Below are positions 24,638-34,971 of a DNA stretch of 64,000 bases, in pieces (positions within the stretch are counted from its first letter, which is position 1; the number at the start of each line of letters is the position of its first letter). Made by a program: the position numbers and the translations under genes. Origin of the DNA: Schizochytrium sp. TIO01 (Eukaryota > Sar > Bigyra > Thraustochytrida > Thraustochytriidae); assembly GCA_004764695.1 (NCBI GenBank), contig SMSO01000032.1:3268983-3332982 (forward strand). The letters run 5' to 3'. The notes beneath the pieces are model-generated. The model was not told where the DNA came from. It saw nothing but the letters and a program-made list of their open reading frames with translations, and did not search any database.

Positions 24638-25768
24638 ATGGAGGCACACTCAGGGAGCATGTCCACCTTGGACATTTTCGTGATCCGGGTCGCACCGATC
24701 GCAGGAGTGGTTGTCTCGACGCTTCTGCACCTCGGTCCGATGCACGCTGTGCTGAAAGCAAGGCGAACGGGTAAACTCTCAGGCGTGGACCCTTTGCTTT
24801 TCGCGCTGTCTACTCCACAAGCTACGATTTGGTGCGTTTACGGGTGCTTGATAAATAATGCGTACTATCTTTTAGGATGCATTGGCGGCGTGCTCCTCGG
24901 CACCTTCTACTTGATGTCTGTGATGCAGCTTGTAGAAAGCAAGTCTATGGCCAGGAAAATGGAGGTTGTTCTCCTAAGCCAGTTGGTTCTGACTGCATGC
25001 ATTGCAATTACCAGCATGTTCGATAAAGCCATCGCAACGCAAGCTGCTGGTATGGATTGCCTGATCACATCACTCATCCTCTCAGGACAGCCACTAGCGA
25101 ATGTTCGCACAATTATAATTACCAGAGACGCATCCATGATCAACAAAGGGTTTCTCTGTATGCAAATTCTTTCAGGGTGTCTCTGGACAATCTACTCTAT
25201 CTTTGACTTTGATGTATTTGTCATCATCCCAAGTCTGGCTAGCTTTGTCTTAGGCATCTTGCAGCTGTCTGTAATTTTCCTATTCCACAGGAGACAGCCG
25301 CACCAGCCGGAGGATGTTTTATCTCTCGAAGACAACTCCCTGCACACGCCCCTGGCGTGCTCCGTAGACACCTGTTATCAGCCCCCCGCTTCTTACGCAG
25401 GTGAATCGGCGGCAAACCTTCCGACAGCGAGTTGTATCAATCTTACACTTGATAAGCTTAGCTCACCATCTCCACGTCTGAACGCAATGCGCAACGTGGA
25501 CGCAGCCACATCACCTGGGTTTTTCTGTTCCCCGCCTTCTCCTGGATTATTCTGTTCTCCCCCGATGTCAGAATCTTTCCAACGCTCTGGAGACTTCAAT
25601 TCCGAGTTAAGCCTTCGATCCGATATCGACACTGGCAATGATGTCATTCCCAACGATGTTGTCCCCATTATGATTCTCGAGCCATCTGATATGCTGCATT
25701 TGCAATCCCAGCATCTCCTGCTTGAAGAATCCCACGCAGCTACATCCTCGAACACCGCTCTTGCATGA
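24638..25768 (+). CDS. SWEET/MtN3-family sugar transporter (SWEET-D)
   Basis: Transporter of 376 residues. The open frame extends upstream only to a TTG at 24581. The first ATG (GGACGATGG, A at -3 and G at +4) gives MEAHSGSMSTLDIF. A second ATG at 24659 would give an N-terminus more like the paralogs and cannot be excluded. The core shows HLGPMHAVLKARRTGK, GVDPLLFALSTPQ, WCVYGCLINNAYYLLGC, GQPLANVRTIIITRDASMIN, KGFLCMQILSGCLWTIYS and FDVFVIIPSLAS. The tail of about 160 residues contains TCYQPPASY near 244, two near-identical PGFFCSPPSPGLFCSPP strings and an acidic end rich in Leu and Ser. An AATAAA follows about 130 bases after the stop. Confidence 0.9.
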   Translation: MEAHSGSMSTLDIFVIRVAPIAGVVVSTLLHLGPMHAVLKARRTGKLSGVDPLLFALSTPQATIWCVYGCLINNAYYLLGCIGGVLLGTFYLMSVMQLVESKSMARKMEVVLLSQLVLTACIAITSMFDKAIATQAAGMDCLITSLILSGQPLANVRTIIITRDASMINKGFLCMQILSGCLWTIYSIFDFDVFVIIPSLASFVLGILQLSVIFLFHRRQPHQPEDVLSLEDNSLHTPLACSVDTCYQPPASYAGESAANLPTASCINLTLDKLSSPSPRLNAMRNVDAATSPGFFCSPPSPGLFCSPPMSESFQRSGDFNSELSLRSDIDTGNDVIPNDVVPIMILEPSDMLHLQSQHLLLEESHAATSSNTALA

Positions 25769-27175
25769 GACTGATGCTTTCTTTCTTTATTCTGCTGCTC
25801 TGTAAACTCTTCTGTATTTCCTCCCCCCCTTACCATCATATGTACTTACCTTTCTATATCGACCAAACTTACAAACCTGCCCTGGTACCTTAATGCAATA
25901 AATCATGTATTGTAAATATCATTCAGCATCCTTCAAGTTTTAAAATTCATTAAATATACAGAACAACTTTTCCTTGCTCTAACTCTTGTTCCTTGCATGA
26001 CTCTCACAACTTTAGGCACGATTTTATCGCGTGATTCTTCACAAACTACAACCATGTCATTCGTCCGGTGAGCAAATTTGGTTAGTCTTGCACAGACAGT
26101 TAGTTAGAGATGGCGGTGCCCCTTTGGTTGCCAAGGTCTTCAAGTCAACCAGTTTGTACCTCCCCCGGAATGAGAGAAAGCTCAAGCGACAGCAGGAAAT
26201 TTTGCCTAATCGGTGAGTTAATTGTATCTCAATCTTGATCTTTGAGTTCATCTAAACCCAAAGGCGCTGTTCATGCTGCAGCCCGCAAGTAGTCGTCACT
26301 ATCAATGCTTAGCATACTAAATGCACTAACAAAATAAAAAGACTTAGACTTCGAAGAACAACAAATGACCCAAGAGCCTCAGAAACGAAAGAGACTTCCC
26401 CAGTAGATACGTATTATAGCCCAATGAACGACTCTTTATGCGATGTAGATAGACCTTTTGCAGCAGCAACATAACATACTTGGATCGATAATCGACGCAC
26501 TCAACACTCCAGCCCAATGTTAATTTCGAGGCTTGATCGCTTTGCTTCCCTTCTCATCATTCCCATTCATGACCACTTCAACACTATTGTCCTCATAATC
26601 TAAACCGTAGGAGTGCGCAGTTGCTGCGTAGGCATCGGACATGATCAAATTGCGATGCCGTCGCAACTAACTTGAAGACGGTTCTTTCCTTGTGCCCTCC
26701 AACGACGGCTGCACTTGTTCCGGCGTTGTCCACTGTTTTCTTTCTTCCACAAATCAGGCGTTTTCTCCTTTTCCTATGGGAGCGACGAAGAGTGAAAACG
26801 ATTTGAAGAGCGCAGGAACTTCAGTAAACTTCTTTTTAATGCGTTTTTTTAATTTAAATTTTAAAGTAAGATTTTTGGCTTCTATGAAGGAGCAGAGTGA
26901 CGAAAGGGAAAAAATGGGACAACGCAAGAAAAGAAAAACCTCCGTCAATCTCCATATTCCGTCTACAAACGTGCTACTTTTCTGGGCAGAATGTTTACTA
27001 CTCCGCGGTTATTTTAAAAATAAAAATCGCCAACATAGCGCCTCAAAGGCTCGAGATCACCCGAACGGTGCTTCTGTAGGTACTCAATGTAAAGTCGTTT
27101 GGGGAAAAGGTGTATATTTCCATGTGATGCGAGGCCGTGTGTAGATACGTGTAAGAAATAAGAATGTGCCAAGCA
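25769..27175. other. Spacer after SWEET-D
   Basis: 1.4 kb of gene-free sequence between the SWEET-D stop and the relic gene. The open frame at 26692-27144 is low in complexity and has no domain. No repeat element was recognised. Confidence 0.4.
25897..25902 (+). terminator. Possible polyadenylation signal of SWEET-D
   Basis: AATAAA about 130 bases after the SWEET-D stop, followed by TCATGTATTGTAAATATC, which resembles a TGTAA-type downstream context. Chance occurrence is possible. Confidence 0.35.
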
Positions 27176-29254
27176 TCAAACTTGTGACTTAGAAGACGAG
27201 TTTATAATTTCATACAAGATGCGTATCGTGCGAAAATCTCCATTCGGGATTGGGTGGATTTCGAGAAAATCAGCATAGAAGGCAGTGATCTCGTCAATGG
27301 TGGTAATTGGCCTTCGTAATAGAGCGTTTGTCACCGGATCAATCCTCGCGGGTTCCAAGTAGGGTACGACTTTTGATTTCCATTAATATTTGCTTACTCC
27401 TCGTACCGTTTGCAAATGCAAAAGATATTACTCGGTGCAACCAATTGGCTCTGGCTGGTGGAAAGTTATTGACTTTTAACGATAGCAAGTGGTGAACGAA
27501 ATAATCAAGCAGTATTTCTTCATCTTTGACTTCCGTGTGTACAATTCTGTTCATTTGTTTTATCATTTTATAGTTACTGGGATCATTGTTATAGCACTTG
27601 GTTTAAGCCCTTATCATCCCAGGCCTTCTAATGAATTGGAATTATCATGTGACATCCTTAATAAAATGATCTCTGTCAAGCACATGAACAAAGCTATAGG
27701 CAGCCCTAGCGTGTGTTTCGGGGTCCTCATCAGAATCAAAGATGCTACCGTCTTTCAGTAAATTCCCAAAGACCTCGAAGCTATCGGGTATAGGAAAGCT
27801 CAATTTTAGCCAGACCAAAGAACGACTCATCATTTGGTCGTCGTTAGATCCACTGGGTTCTGTAAGACCTCGAGGTTCTACAATGAATGAGCCCTTTGTG
27901 TGGTTCCTCAACGGGCTCAATTAGAACGATCGGGAGCTTTGTGTACCTATATATTTATTCCGTTGTCCATTCAATGTGCCGAGGAGAGTCGGAGACAAAG
28001 CAAGTTTGTTGTTGTCGTCGTCGCAGAAGCCTTCCATAGCCTGAACTGTAGACTTGCTCACAAGGTCACAGACTTGTGCATTTCCAAAATGCAACAAATC
28101 GGGCCTTTCAATAGAATGCAATTTGACCAAACCGCTCGATTGATCAGCCAAGGCCTTCGTAGTATGGGAAGCAGAATGGGAAACACCGAGTGAGTTCGCC
28201 TCATCTATTGTATTGTAGTTGTCATAAAGGCTGTTCCGGAGGTTTGATCGCTGGATACCCTCCGCAGGTTCTACTGTTGCTTCAACGCACCGCCGCCTGC
28301 CATTGGAAATCGTAAAAGTAAACAATTCGCAACCTCTATCATCGCAAAAGTAAATTTCAAAGTGAAGATTGCCAGCGTCGTAGAAAATAGCATTTTGATG
28401 TACCTTATAAGGTTCTTCCTCGGCAACAGCAAGGTATCATCCGCCAAGGTCAGCAGCTTCGTAATAGACTCTTTGGCGGGCGTCCATTGTCATATTGACC
28501 CAGTAATCACACCATAGACCCTGGAAAAATTCCTGTCACCTTGTGTGATCGGCCGGGGTGCTGAACTAAGGTCTTGGACCTCCTGAGTGGCTATCTTCAA
28601 TACTTCGCTGCGAGCTTGAAATATCTGCGTGAGAACCTTTTCTCGATCGTATAAATACTCACAGTAACCCTTAACATTTAGAAAACGGTCTTTGTTAAAT
28701 TCGGACAATTCGCCAAACAATTTCTGCTCGCTACCATCATTGGCCGCCTCTTCAAGTTGCTCGATCTTCTCCTCTATTCATTTGAGCTTCATGCTCGCCT
28801 CATTATATTCTTGTAGGGCGCACTGTCAGCCTTGTCCAGCTTTGCTTGGTTTTGCATAACCTTATTTTCAGGGACAGAATCTAAACGCCCATATTGACCT
28901 TCGCGAACAGCGCACTCCCACGATTGCCTGCCGCTTTGGCTCTTGTCGCACCCCCGTTTGTCGCCGCACTGCCATTACCGCGTTTGGTGCTTTGACGGCT
29001 TTTGTCCTAGGCGCGGCGAGGAGTTCTTCACCGTAGAGTCATTGAGCAGTGCGAGAAACTCATCGATTGATAAGTTCAGGCCTAGATCCTTTACGTGGTA
29101 CGAGCCAGTCTTCATGGGCAAACTTGAACTTCGTGAGCTTGGAGTATAGAGCTCCATCTGCGGTTACCAAGCTACCGTGCGTGAGAGCCTTGAGAAAGCT
29201 CTGAGTTACATTTTGCTCGGCATATTCGTCTGTTTTCTCATGAATTTGATGCCG
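27176..29254 (-). pseudogene. Decayed gene with coiled-coil-like and degenerate Fic-like segments
   Basis: On the minus strand a protein-like reading can be followed for about 2 kb, but it is broken. In-frame stops occur at 28975-28977 (TAA), 28778-28780 (TGA), 28437-28439 (TGA), 27921-27923 (TAA), 27645-27647 (TGA), 27642-27644 (TAA) and 27603-27605 (TAA). Frame changes are needed somewhere in 29060-29150 and near 28830, 28520 and 27375. From 28437 down to 27376 the frame stays the same across the stops, which points to nonsense mutations rather than introns. Segments include a charged helical stretch (IEEKIEQLEEAANDG, about 28735-28777), a central block with FEIYFCDDRGCELF (about 28318-28360) and a C-terminal block with FLEIHPIPNGDFRTIR (about 27215-27262). 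The last resembles the Fic active-site loop HPFxxGNGRxxR but lacks the second Gly-Asn-Gly element. A multi-exon gene is the alternative. The family is otherwise unknown to me. Confidence 0.5.
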
Positions 29255-30991
29255 TCAGATTCTCTAAAGAAGATTTGTTTTCAAGTTATTTTATTTAGAA
29301 AAATTAAATTAAAATGGGAGCAATAACATCATTAAAACGAATAATAAACGTAAGTAGTAATAATCGTAGGTACCTTTGTACACACCCGAGATCGATTGAG
29401 CTTCTTTCACTCTGCTGCCCGCTCATTTCTCAATTGCCTAAAGGGCGACCGACGTCAATAGATCCTCTCAGAGCAGCAGAAGACTTCTCAAGGTCGACCC
29501 TCTTTCGCCTCTTTCAGTCGCCAATCGGTCGAGTCCCTGATCGATCGCAAGTAAGGTCGACTTCAAGTCCGCTCGAAGTTTCTTCTCTCAACTCCTTTCG
29601 ATAAACAACGAGAGTCGATGGCGTGAACCGGAATACGCGCGGTCCGCTGACATTCGCGCAGGATCTCGTTAGGCGTGGAGAAAAGTTGAGAGCGCTCCGC
29701 ACAGGTGGCATCGCCCCGCCGGACCAGGCGCATATTCGCAGCGGGCCAAGCAACTCCAGGGCCAAGCAACTCCTCGGTCTTGCGCGACCAGGTTTCTTCC
29801 ACATTGCGTCAAAGTGCTGCGTTATCAATCACCTTGAACCAGAATTGAATGATTCTGGTCCTCAAGTCCTGTAACCTATAAGTTGAGGAGTGAGTTTTAC
29901 AGCTCGCTGACGCTGTTTGCTGCGTAGTTTTGGTTTGCCTCAACGGCGCAGTCTTTGAGTTAATCATGTCGGAGGTCCTGAGGAAAATGCGAATCAATCC
30001 AATGATCTGACTTGAACTTGACTTGACCTGAAGATGTCAGTGCATGGAATCCTGTGTGCTACTGCATTTGTGCGCCACGACAACATCGTGTCAGCTTTGC
30101 AGACCTCTGTAAACTTGTGCACGCATATGAGAGCGTTGAAACCGAGGCGAGTTGCAGGAATGAATCGCAGTCCAGTGAGCGATGATCTCGCAATACCTCG
30201 ATTTGCAACGCAGCTCCGGAAGGGTGCACCAAGGTTTTTGTGGACGCGGGTAGGTAGGTTCTTAGGTACGTGCCGTACGGCCGATGCTAGGTAACGGTTA
30301 GCCAGAGGACTCCGACAGCGCAACTGACAAGCGATCGATTGGCCTGAGCAAAAGCTCGCAAGAATTCGTACTTGCGAAGGCAGAGAAGGTGGAGTAAAGA
30401 GAGCATCTCTAGCGACGAAGTTTTATTTCCTGGAGTAACAACCGATTTATCAAAAGCAACGTAGACTTGGCTAGACCTGGTGAGGTGTAGTGGCATTGGG
30501 CATAATCAGGGGAGACAATACAGCATGGTGGCCTTTCCTTTCCACTAAAACGCCAAGCCAGCTTTGTTGCGCTTTACCTTTTCTTGCAAGTTGCGCTGAT
30601 AAAGTCTTCGTGCGAAACGCCTTTAAATGTTTTCGTGGCAAGCCTGCGCGGAGGACTTGAAGAGCTTCAACGTTCATTCATGAGACCCACCGCGCGAATC
30701 GAGTTGATCATCCCCTGGGTCACTATCATTGCCGCAAACATTTCGCGCTTATTGCGGCACGACCTAAGGATCGCAACGGCCTAGAAACAATCCACAATGA
30801 TCATGCCAAAATCTTGGAGCAAACAAGCTTTGTGAGTAAACGTAGACACCTGCTACGTACATTTGTTTCACATTTGTGCTTCAACTTGTGGCTTCAACTT
30901 GTATGCTTTTAAGCCCTCACTTTTCGTACTGCCAAGCCAAGACTTCTCACGGCTCTTCCTCTTTTGCGAGCAGGCACAATAATAATAAGTG

Positions 30992-31014
30992 TTGTTTGTT
31001 TGTTTGTTTGTTTA
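30992..31014. repeat. (GTTT)n microsatellite
   Basis: About five TGTT/GTTT units in a gene-free spacer. Confidence 0.8.
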
Positions 31015-32599
31015 TTTTAGGGTTGGTAAAGGTAACAGCTTTCTTTAGAAAAAGAATAAAATGAAAAGGATTTTTTATTCTTTTTTTCAACTCACAACAG
31101 CACAAGAAACTTCAAGCGCTTTATGTTGAGGCTTTTGAGCCCGCTGGAAAGCTTCGCCTTAGTCGCTACCCGAGAAATAAACCTCGTGCTCATAAAGATC
31201 GCAGCAGCCAGTGCATTGACAATCATGACCTGGTGCTCTGTGGCAGCACAAAAGCTAACTATACAGAGAATGTCGATATTTTACTCGTAGATACCTACCT
31301 AGTATCAAACAGTAATCACCATGAAGACCATCTTTTTGGTCAAATAAAAGAAAAAGAAAAGAAAAGAAAAGAAAACCACAAATGCCTAAGTATCTGTTTG
31401 TCTTACTAATACCATTCGTAGCCGTGAACGGTGTAATGGCACCAATGTACTCTCGTAAGGTTTTCATTAGTTGGTCCCTATTCCCTACATAGAGCGTTTT
31501 CTTTTCAATAGTCTGTTTGTTCGAGGAAAGTTAAAAAATATGGACTACTCCATAAACCGCAAACAACTCACAATCATGAGATCAAACAAGCTCAAGCTCG
31601 AAGATTTCTTCAAGCTAATCTACCCATCGTAGGGATGCTGCCTTGGCCGCAGGAAGAAGAATAAAGCAACGCAAGTGTCGAATGCCTCGAACATTCGTTT
31701 TGCGCTACCAAAAGTACCGCCATAAAACCCTCCATCGTCTAGACCTTGGAGTTGCTTGGCCCGCTTTAGCGTGGCTGGAGCTTCTGAACGGATGCTCTCA
31801 GGTACGAGACCTCCGTTCGCTGCACAAGCAGATCAAACTCAGGTCACAATTGCATTGAAGAGATCGCCAAGGGTGTCATTCAAGAGATATGTTGTCGAGC
31901 GAGAATGTGTTTGGGTGACGACCGATGACGGATGATTCTGAGTTTGGGCTAGAAGTTTACATTCAAGTTTAAAGTTAGTTGTCTTCAAGAGAGCGCCTTG
32001 AAGTTGGCACGCACCCCTGGTGGAGCAGTAGCTACCTACTCAGGTAAGCTACTACGTCGCACTAGCTGGAGCTCGGCAGAGATGATGTGTTGAGAAACGT
32101 TGTAAGTTTACGAAAAGGTTTATTTATAATAAGAATAGTCAATCTCTGACTAGTGAGGTTAAAATTTAGGGAGACCCCGAGTTTGGAACTTGAACAGAGA
32201 CTGCTTCGTTTGGAGAAAACAAACTCTGGCCTTGGGATTTAACAATTCGAGCAGCTGCAAGAAAAGGACGACACTACTTTTGAAGTAGGATTGGTGCTGC
32301 GAATCTGCGTCTCTGAGTTTTCAGCGTATCGTTTTCTGAGCAATCTATAGCACCCCAATCAACACTGGAACTCTGCTGCAAGTGCGCACGGCTCCATTCC
32401 AAGATGTACTTGTTGATCAAGCAAACGGACGCCTTAACAACTTGAAAGTCTATGAAAATGACATAGAGAAGCTCTTCAAGCTGAGGTGATGCTAGAGTTT
32501 TCACTCTGTGAATATATGGATTTAGCTGGTGGGAGGGCAAAGCTGCGTGCTTCTGATCAGTAGCACCAATATTCTTTCAAGTCTTCAGAGCAAGAAATT

Positions 32600-32622
32600 T
32601 ATATATATATATATATATATTA
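32600..32622. repeat. (AT)n dinucleotide repeat
   Basis: About eleven consecutive AT units, followed by T-rich sequence. Confidence 0.9.
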
Positions 32623-33268
32623 TTCTATTTATTTTTTACAATTTTTTTTTTAAAATGAAAAGCTAGAGTGAGAGTGCTGCCCTACCTACTCTGCCACTGA
32701 CGCGCGCATACCCCAACGTCCCCCCTTTTAAAGGGAAGGTTTGCTTTCTTCTCTCTTAACTTACTTACGCATGCTTTTCGGAACTCCATCGCTTCGCCCC
32801 TTCTGTTCACTAGCATATAAACTCACTCTGGATTACCGCCCTAGAATTTTTTTGTAGTTCCTCTCACCACTCACTACATGTCCAAAAAAAATGATTCAAC
32901 CTAAAAGCAATTCTGTAGGAGCAGTAAAACCAAATCTCCGGGTTTGGGGCAGCCAAGTAGTTGTTTACCAGGAACAGTGTTTGTGGGAAACCCTCGTCAG
33001 TAAACCATCGAGACCGCACGCAGCACACATTGAAAAGCAAGGCGCAACCTTTTGAAGTAACGAAGCCTGCTACTGTGTAAGAAAAATATTTGTCCGAGAA
33101 TCGAGTTATCAAGGGACGTAATTTTCATTGATTTGAAAGTAGAAAAGGTCCACGGAATCAGCTACTACACAGGTACCCACTCACGCAGTCCAAGAGCTTG
33201 AGTTATAGAAGCAGAAGTAGACGCTACGACTCTTCATTGTCTCATTGATCTGAGTGACGTACATAATC

Positions 33269-34510
33269 ATGAGCGATTCGGAAACACGTACAGAGTTCTT
33301 TGTGAACCAAGTCGCCCCAGTGGTGGGAATGTGCTTGTCTACACTAATGTACTTTGGTCCGATGTATGCCGTCATTGAGGTTCGTAAACGTGGGCGCATT
33401 GGAAGTCTTGACCCCGTCCTCTTTGCCATGACTACCCCGCAAGCCCTTGAAGTGGCATTGTATGGTTGTCTCGTACAGAACATTTATTACACAGTTGGTG
33501 CAACCGTTGGTTCTGTCTTGGGCGTTTTTTATTTACTTACAGCAATTAATCTTACAACGAGCAAGGAACAAGTCCGCAAAGTCGAGATATTTTTGCTTCC
33601 ACAGCTTGTCATTGTGGCCGCAATTGTTCTTCTTTCCTTTGCTCGCGCTGATGTTGCCACGCAAGCTGCAGGGTACACTAGTTTGCTTTCGTCTCTTGCG
33701 CTCTACGGCACTCCGTTTCTTAATCTACGCCGAATGATCATTGAAAAGGATGCGTCCTCCATCAATCGAGGATTTCTTTTCATGCAGATTGTTTCAGGTA
33801 CAATGTGGTCTTTGTATTCCTTTTGGGATTTTGACCCATTTGTCTTCATCCCGGGTATTGTCAGTTTATCATTTGGCATTGGTCAGACCGTGCTTGTTAT
33901 TATTTATGGAAGGGGGCGTAAGCGCCAGCCCGAGCTTGCAGAAACCAACCCAACCACTCTACCGAACGGAGATCTTGAGGATGGGTACCATGCTCCTCAC
34001 GTTTCTTGGTATGATAGCAAGGATAACTCAGGTTCTAGCACTTCTGTAGCGGGATTAGACCAAGCCATAGCTGCATCTGAGAATGAGGCGGTATCTTCAA
34101 AGTCCTCGTCTGCCGCCCCGGCGTCTGCATTGGAGCCGTACCCGCACCAATTCCATCAACAAAACTTAGAAAGGGATCATCAGGTCATTGCCACCGAGCG
34201 GAGAGCACATTCAAATGCAGCTGAGATGATTTCAGCAAGTGCACCAGGTGTACCCGTTGCCCCCATGTTATCTCCACATCATGGTATCAACGCTGGTTCT
34301 CCGCTCATGGGACCCTCTATTGCGGCTTCTCATATGCCTGATCCCTTGCGTGGATCCCCTGTTATTCGCCCTGCACCCTTGCCTGTTATGCTAGAACTAG
34401 CACCCTCAATTGATCTCAATGATGGAACTTCTTCTACGGTCACTACTGCCGCTTCTGGTCCACACGAAAGCGTCAAGCCCTCAACCAGTATGGATTTGGC
34501 TTCCGCATAA
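33269..34510 (+). CDS. SWEET/MtN3-family sugar transporter (SWEET-E)
   Basis: Transporter of 413 residues, last of the tandem array. The frame opens at a GTG (33254), but the first ATG (TAATCATGAGC) gives MSDSETRTEFF, matching the short N-termini of the paralogs. The core shows YFGPMYAVIEVRKRGR, GSLDPVLFAMTTPQ, ALYGCLVQNIYY, GTPFLNLRRMIIEKDASSIN, RGFLFMQIVSGTMWSLYS and FDPFVFIPGIVS. The position after IP is Gly rather than Ser. The tail of about 195 residues holds DGYHAPHVSWYDS near 237 (Gly replaces the Cys of the other copies), an Ala/Ser-rich section, and SPHHG/SPLMGP/SHMPDP strings reminiscent of the Met-Pro-rich tail of SWEET-A. Confidence 0.9.
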   Translation: MSDSETRTEFFVNQVAPVVGMCLSTLMYFGPMYAVIEVRKRGRIGSLDPVLFAMTTPQALEVALYGCLVQNIYYTVGATVGSVLGVFYLLTAINLTTSKEQVRKVEIFLLPQLVIVAAIVLLSFARADVATQAAGYTSLLSSLALYGTPFLNLRRMIIEKDASSINRGFLFMQIVSGTMWSLYSFWDFDPFVFIPGIVSLSFGIGQTVLVIIYGRGRKRQPELAETNPTTLPNGDLEDGYHAPHVSWYDSKDNSGSSTSVAGLDQAIAASENEAVSSKSSSAAPASALEPYPHQFHQQNLERDHQVIATERRAHSNAAEMISASAPGVPVAPMLSPHHGINAGSPLMGPSIAASHMPDPLRGSPVIRPAPLPVMLELAPSIDLNDGTSSTVTTAASGPHESVKPSTSMDLASA

Positions 34511-34971
34511 GCGTCCAAACAACTGTTCTACTGATCTATTCCTACCAATTTCTCGCCTTCAAATGTGGATTTTATTGTAAAAGAAGAATGTTATCCGCAC
34601 ACCGAGCGATCACTGCATACTTTTCCTGCAAAACACATCCCACTCAACAGGGGAGAGATACCTGTAAACCTGCCAATGAAAAACTGGCTGATATTGTTCT
34701 TGATAGCGATTAAAATTAAGTAAAAAATCAGCCTTCTATATCTACGCTTTTTCTTGGAGCAACATACGTTCCTATTTCGACCAAGTCGGAAGCACACGTT
34801 TATGTATTAACTTTGTACACAAACAATGTCATCACCATTTTGGTCTACCCACTTGCAAGAACGTTTGTACTTTAATATTAAAATACATATGTCTATAATT
34901 CCCTATTCTAATGACCAAAATTGAAGGATTTGCAAATCCTCACGAACCTCTGTAGCAATTTGTTTGTAACC
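34511..34971. other. Intergenic between SWEET-E and the TPR gene
   Basis: 461 bases of AT-rich sequence in a head-to-tail arrangement. It must contain the 3' end of SWEET-E and the promoter of the TPR gene. No specific element stands out. Confidence 0.4.

Larger units (their letters stand above)
29255..33268. other. Spacer before SWEET-E
   Basis: 4 kb without a supported gene. It contains a (GTTT)n tract near 30992, an (AT)n tract at 32600-32622 and the recurring word CAACTTGAA at 32438. A minus-strand 88-codon frame at 32274-32540 starts at TTG and has a reasonably protein-like composition, but no family or start codon supports it. The upstream control region of SWEET-E should lie near 33000-33268. 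Confidence 0.4.

Noticed and set aside
26692-27144. 150-codon plus-strand frame beside the relic gene
   Set aside because: Low-complexity and Lys/Phe-rich, with no recognisable motif. Overlapping frames on both strands are equally open.
32274-32540. 88-codon minus-strand frame with protein-like composition
   Set aside because: It starts at TTG with no ATG and no family is recognised. It might be a remnant of a gene but cannot be supported.
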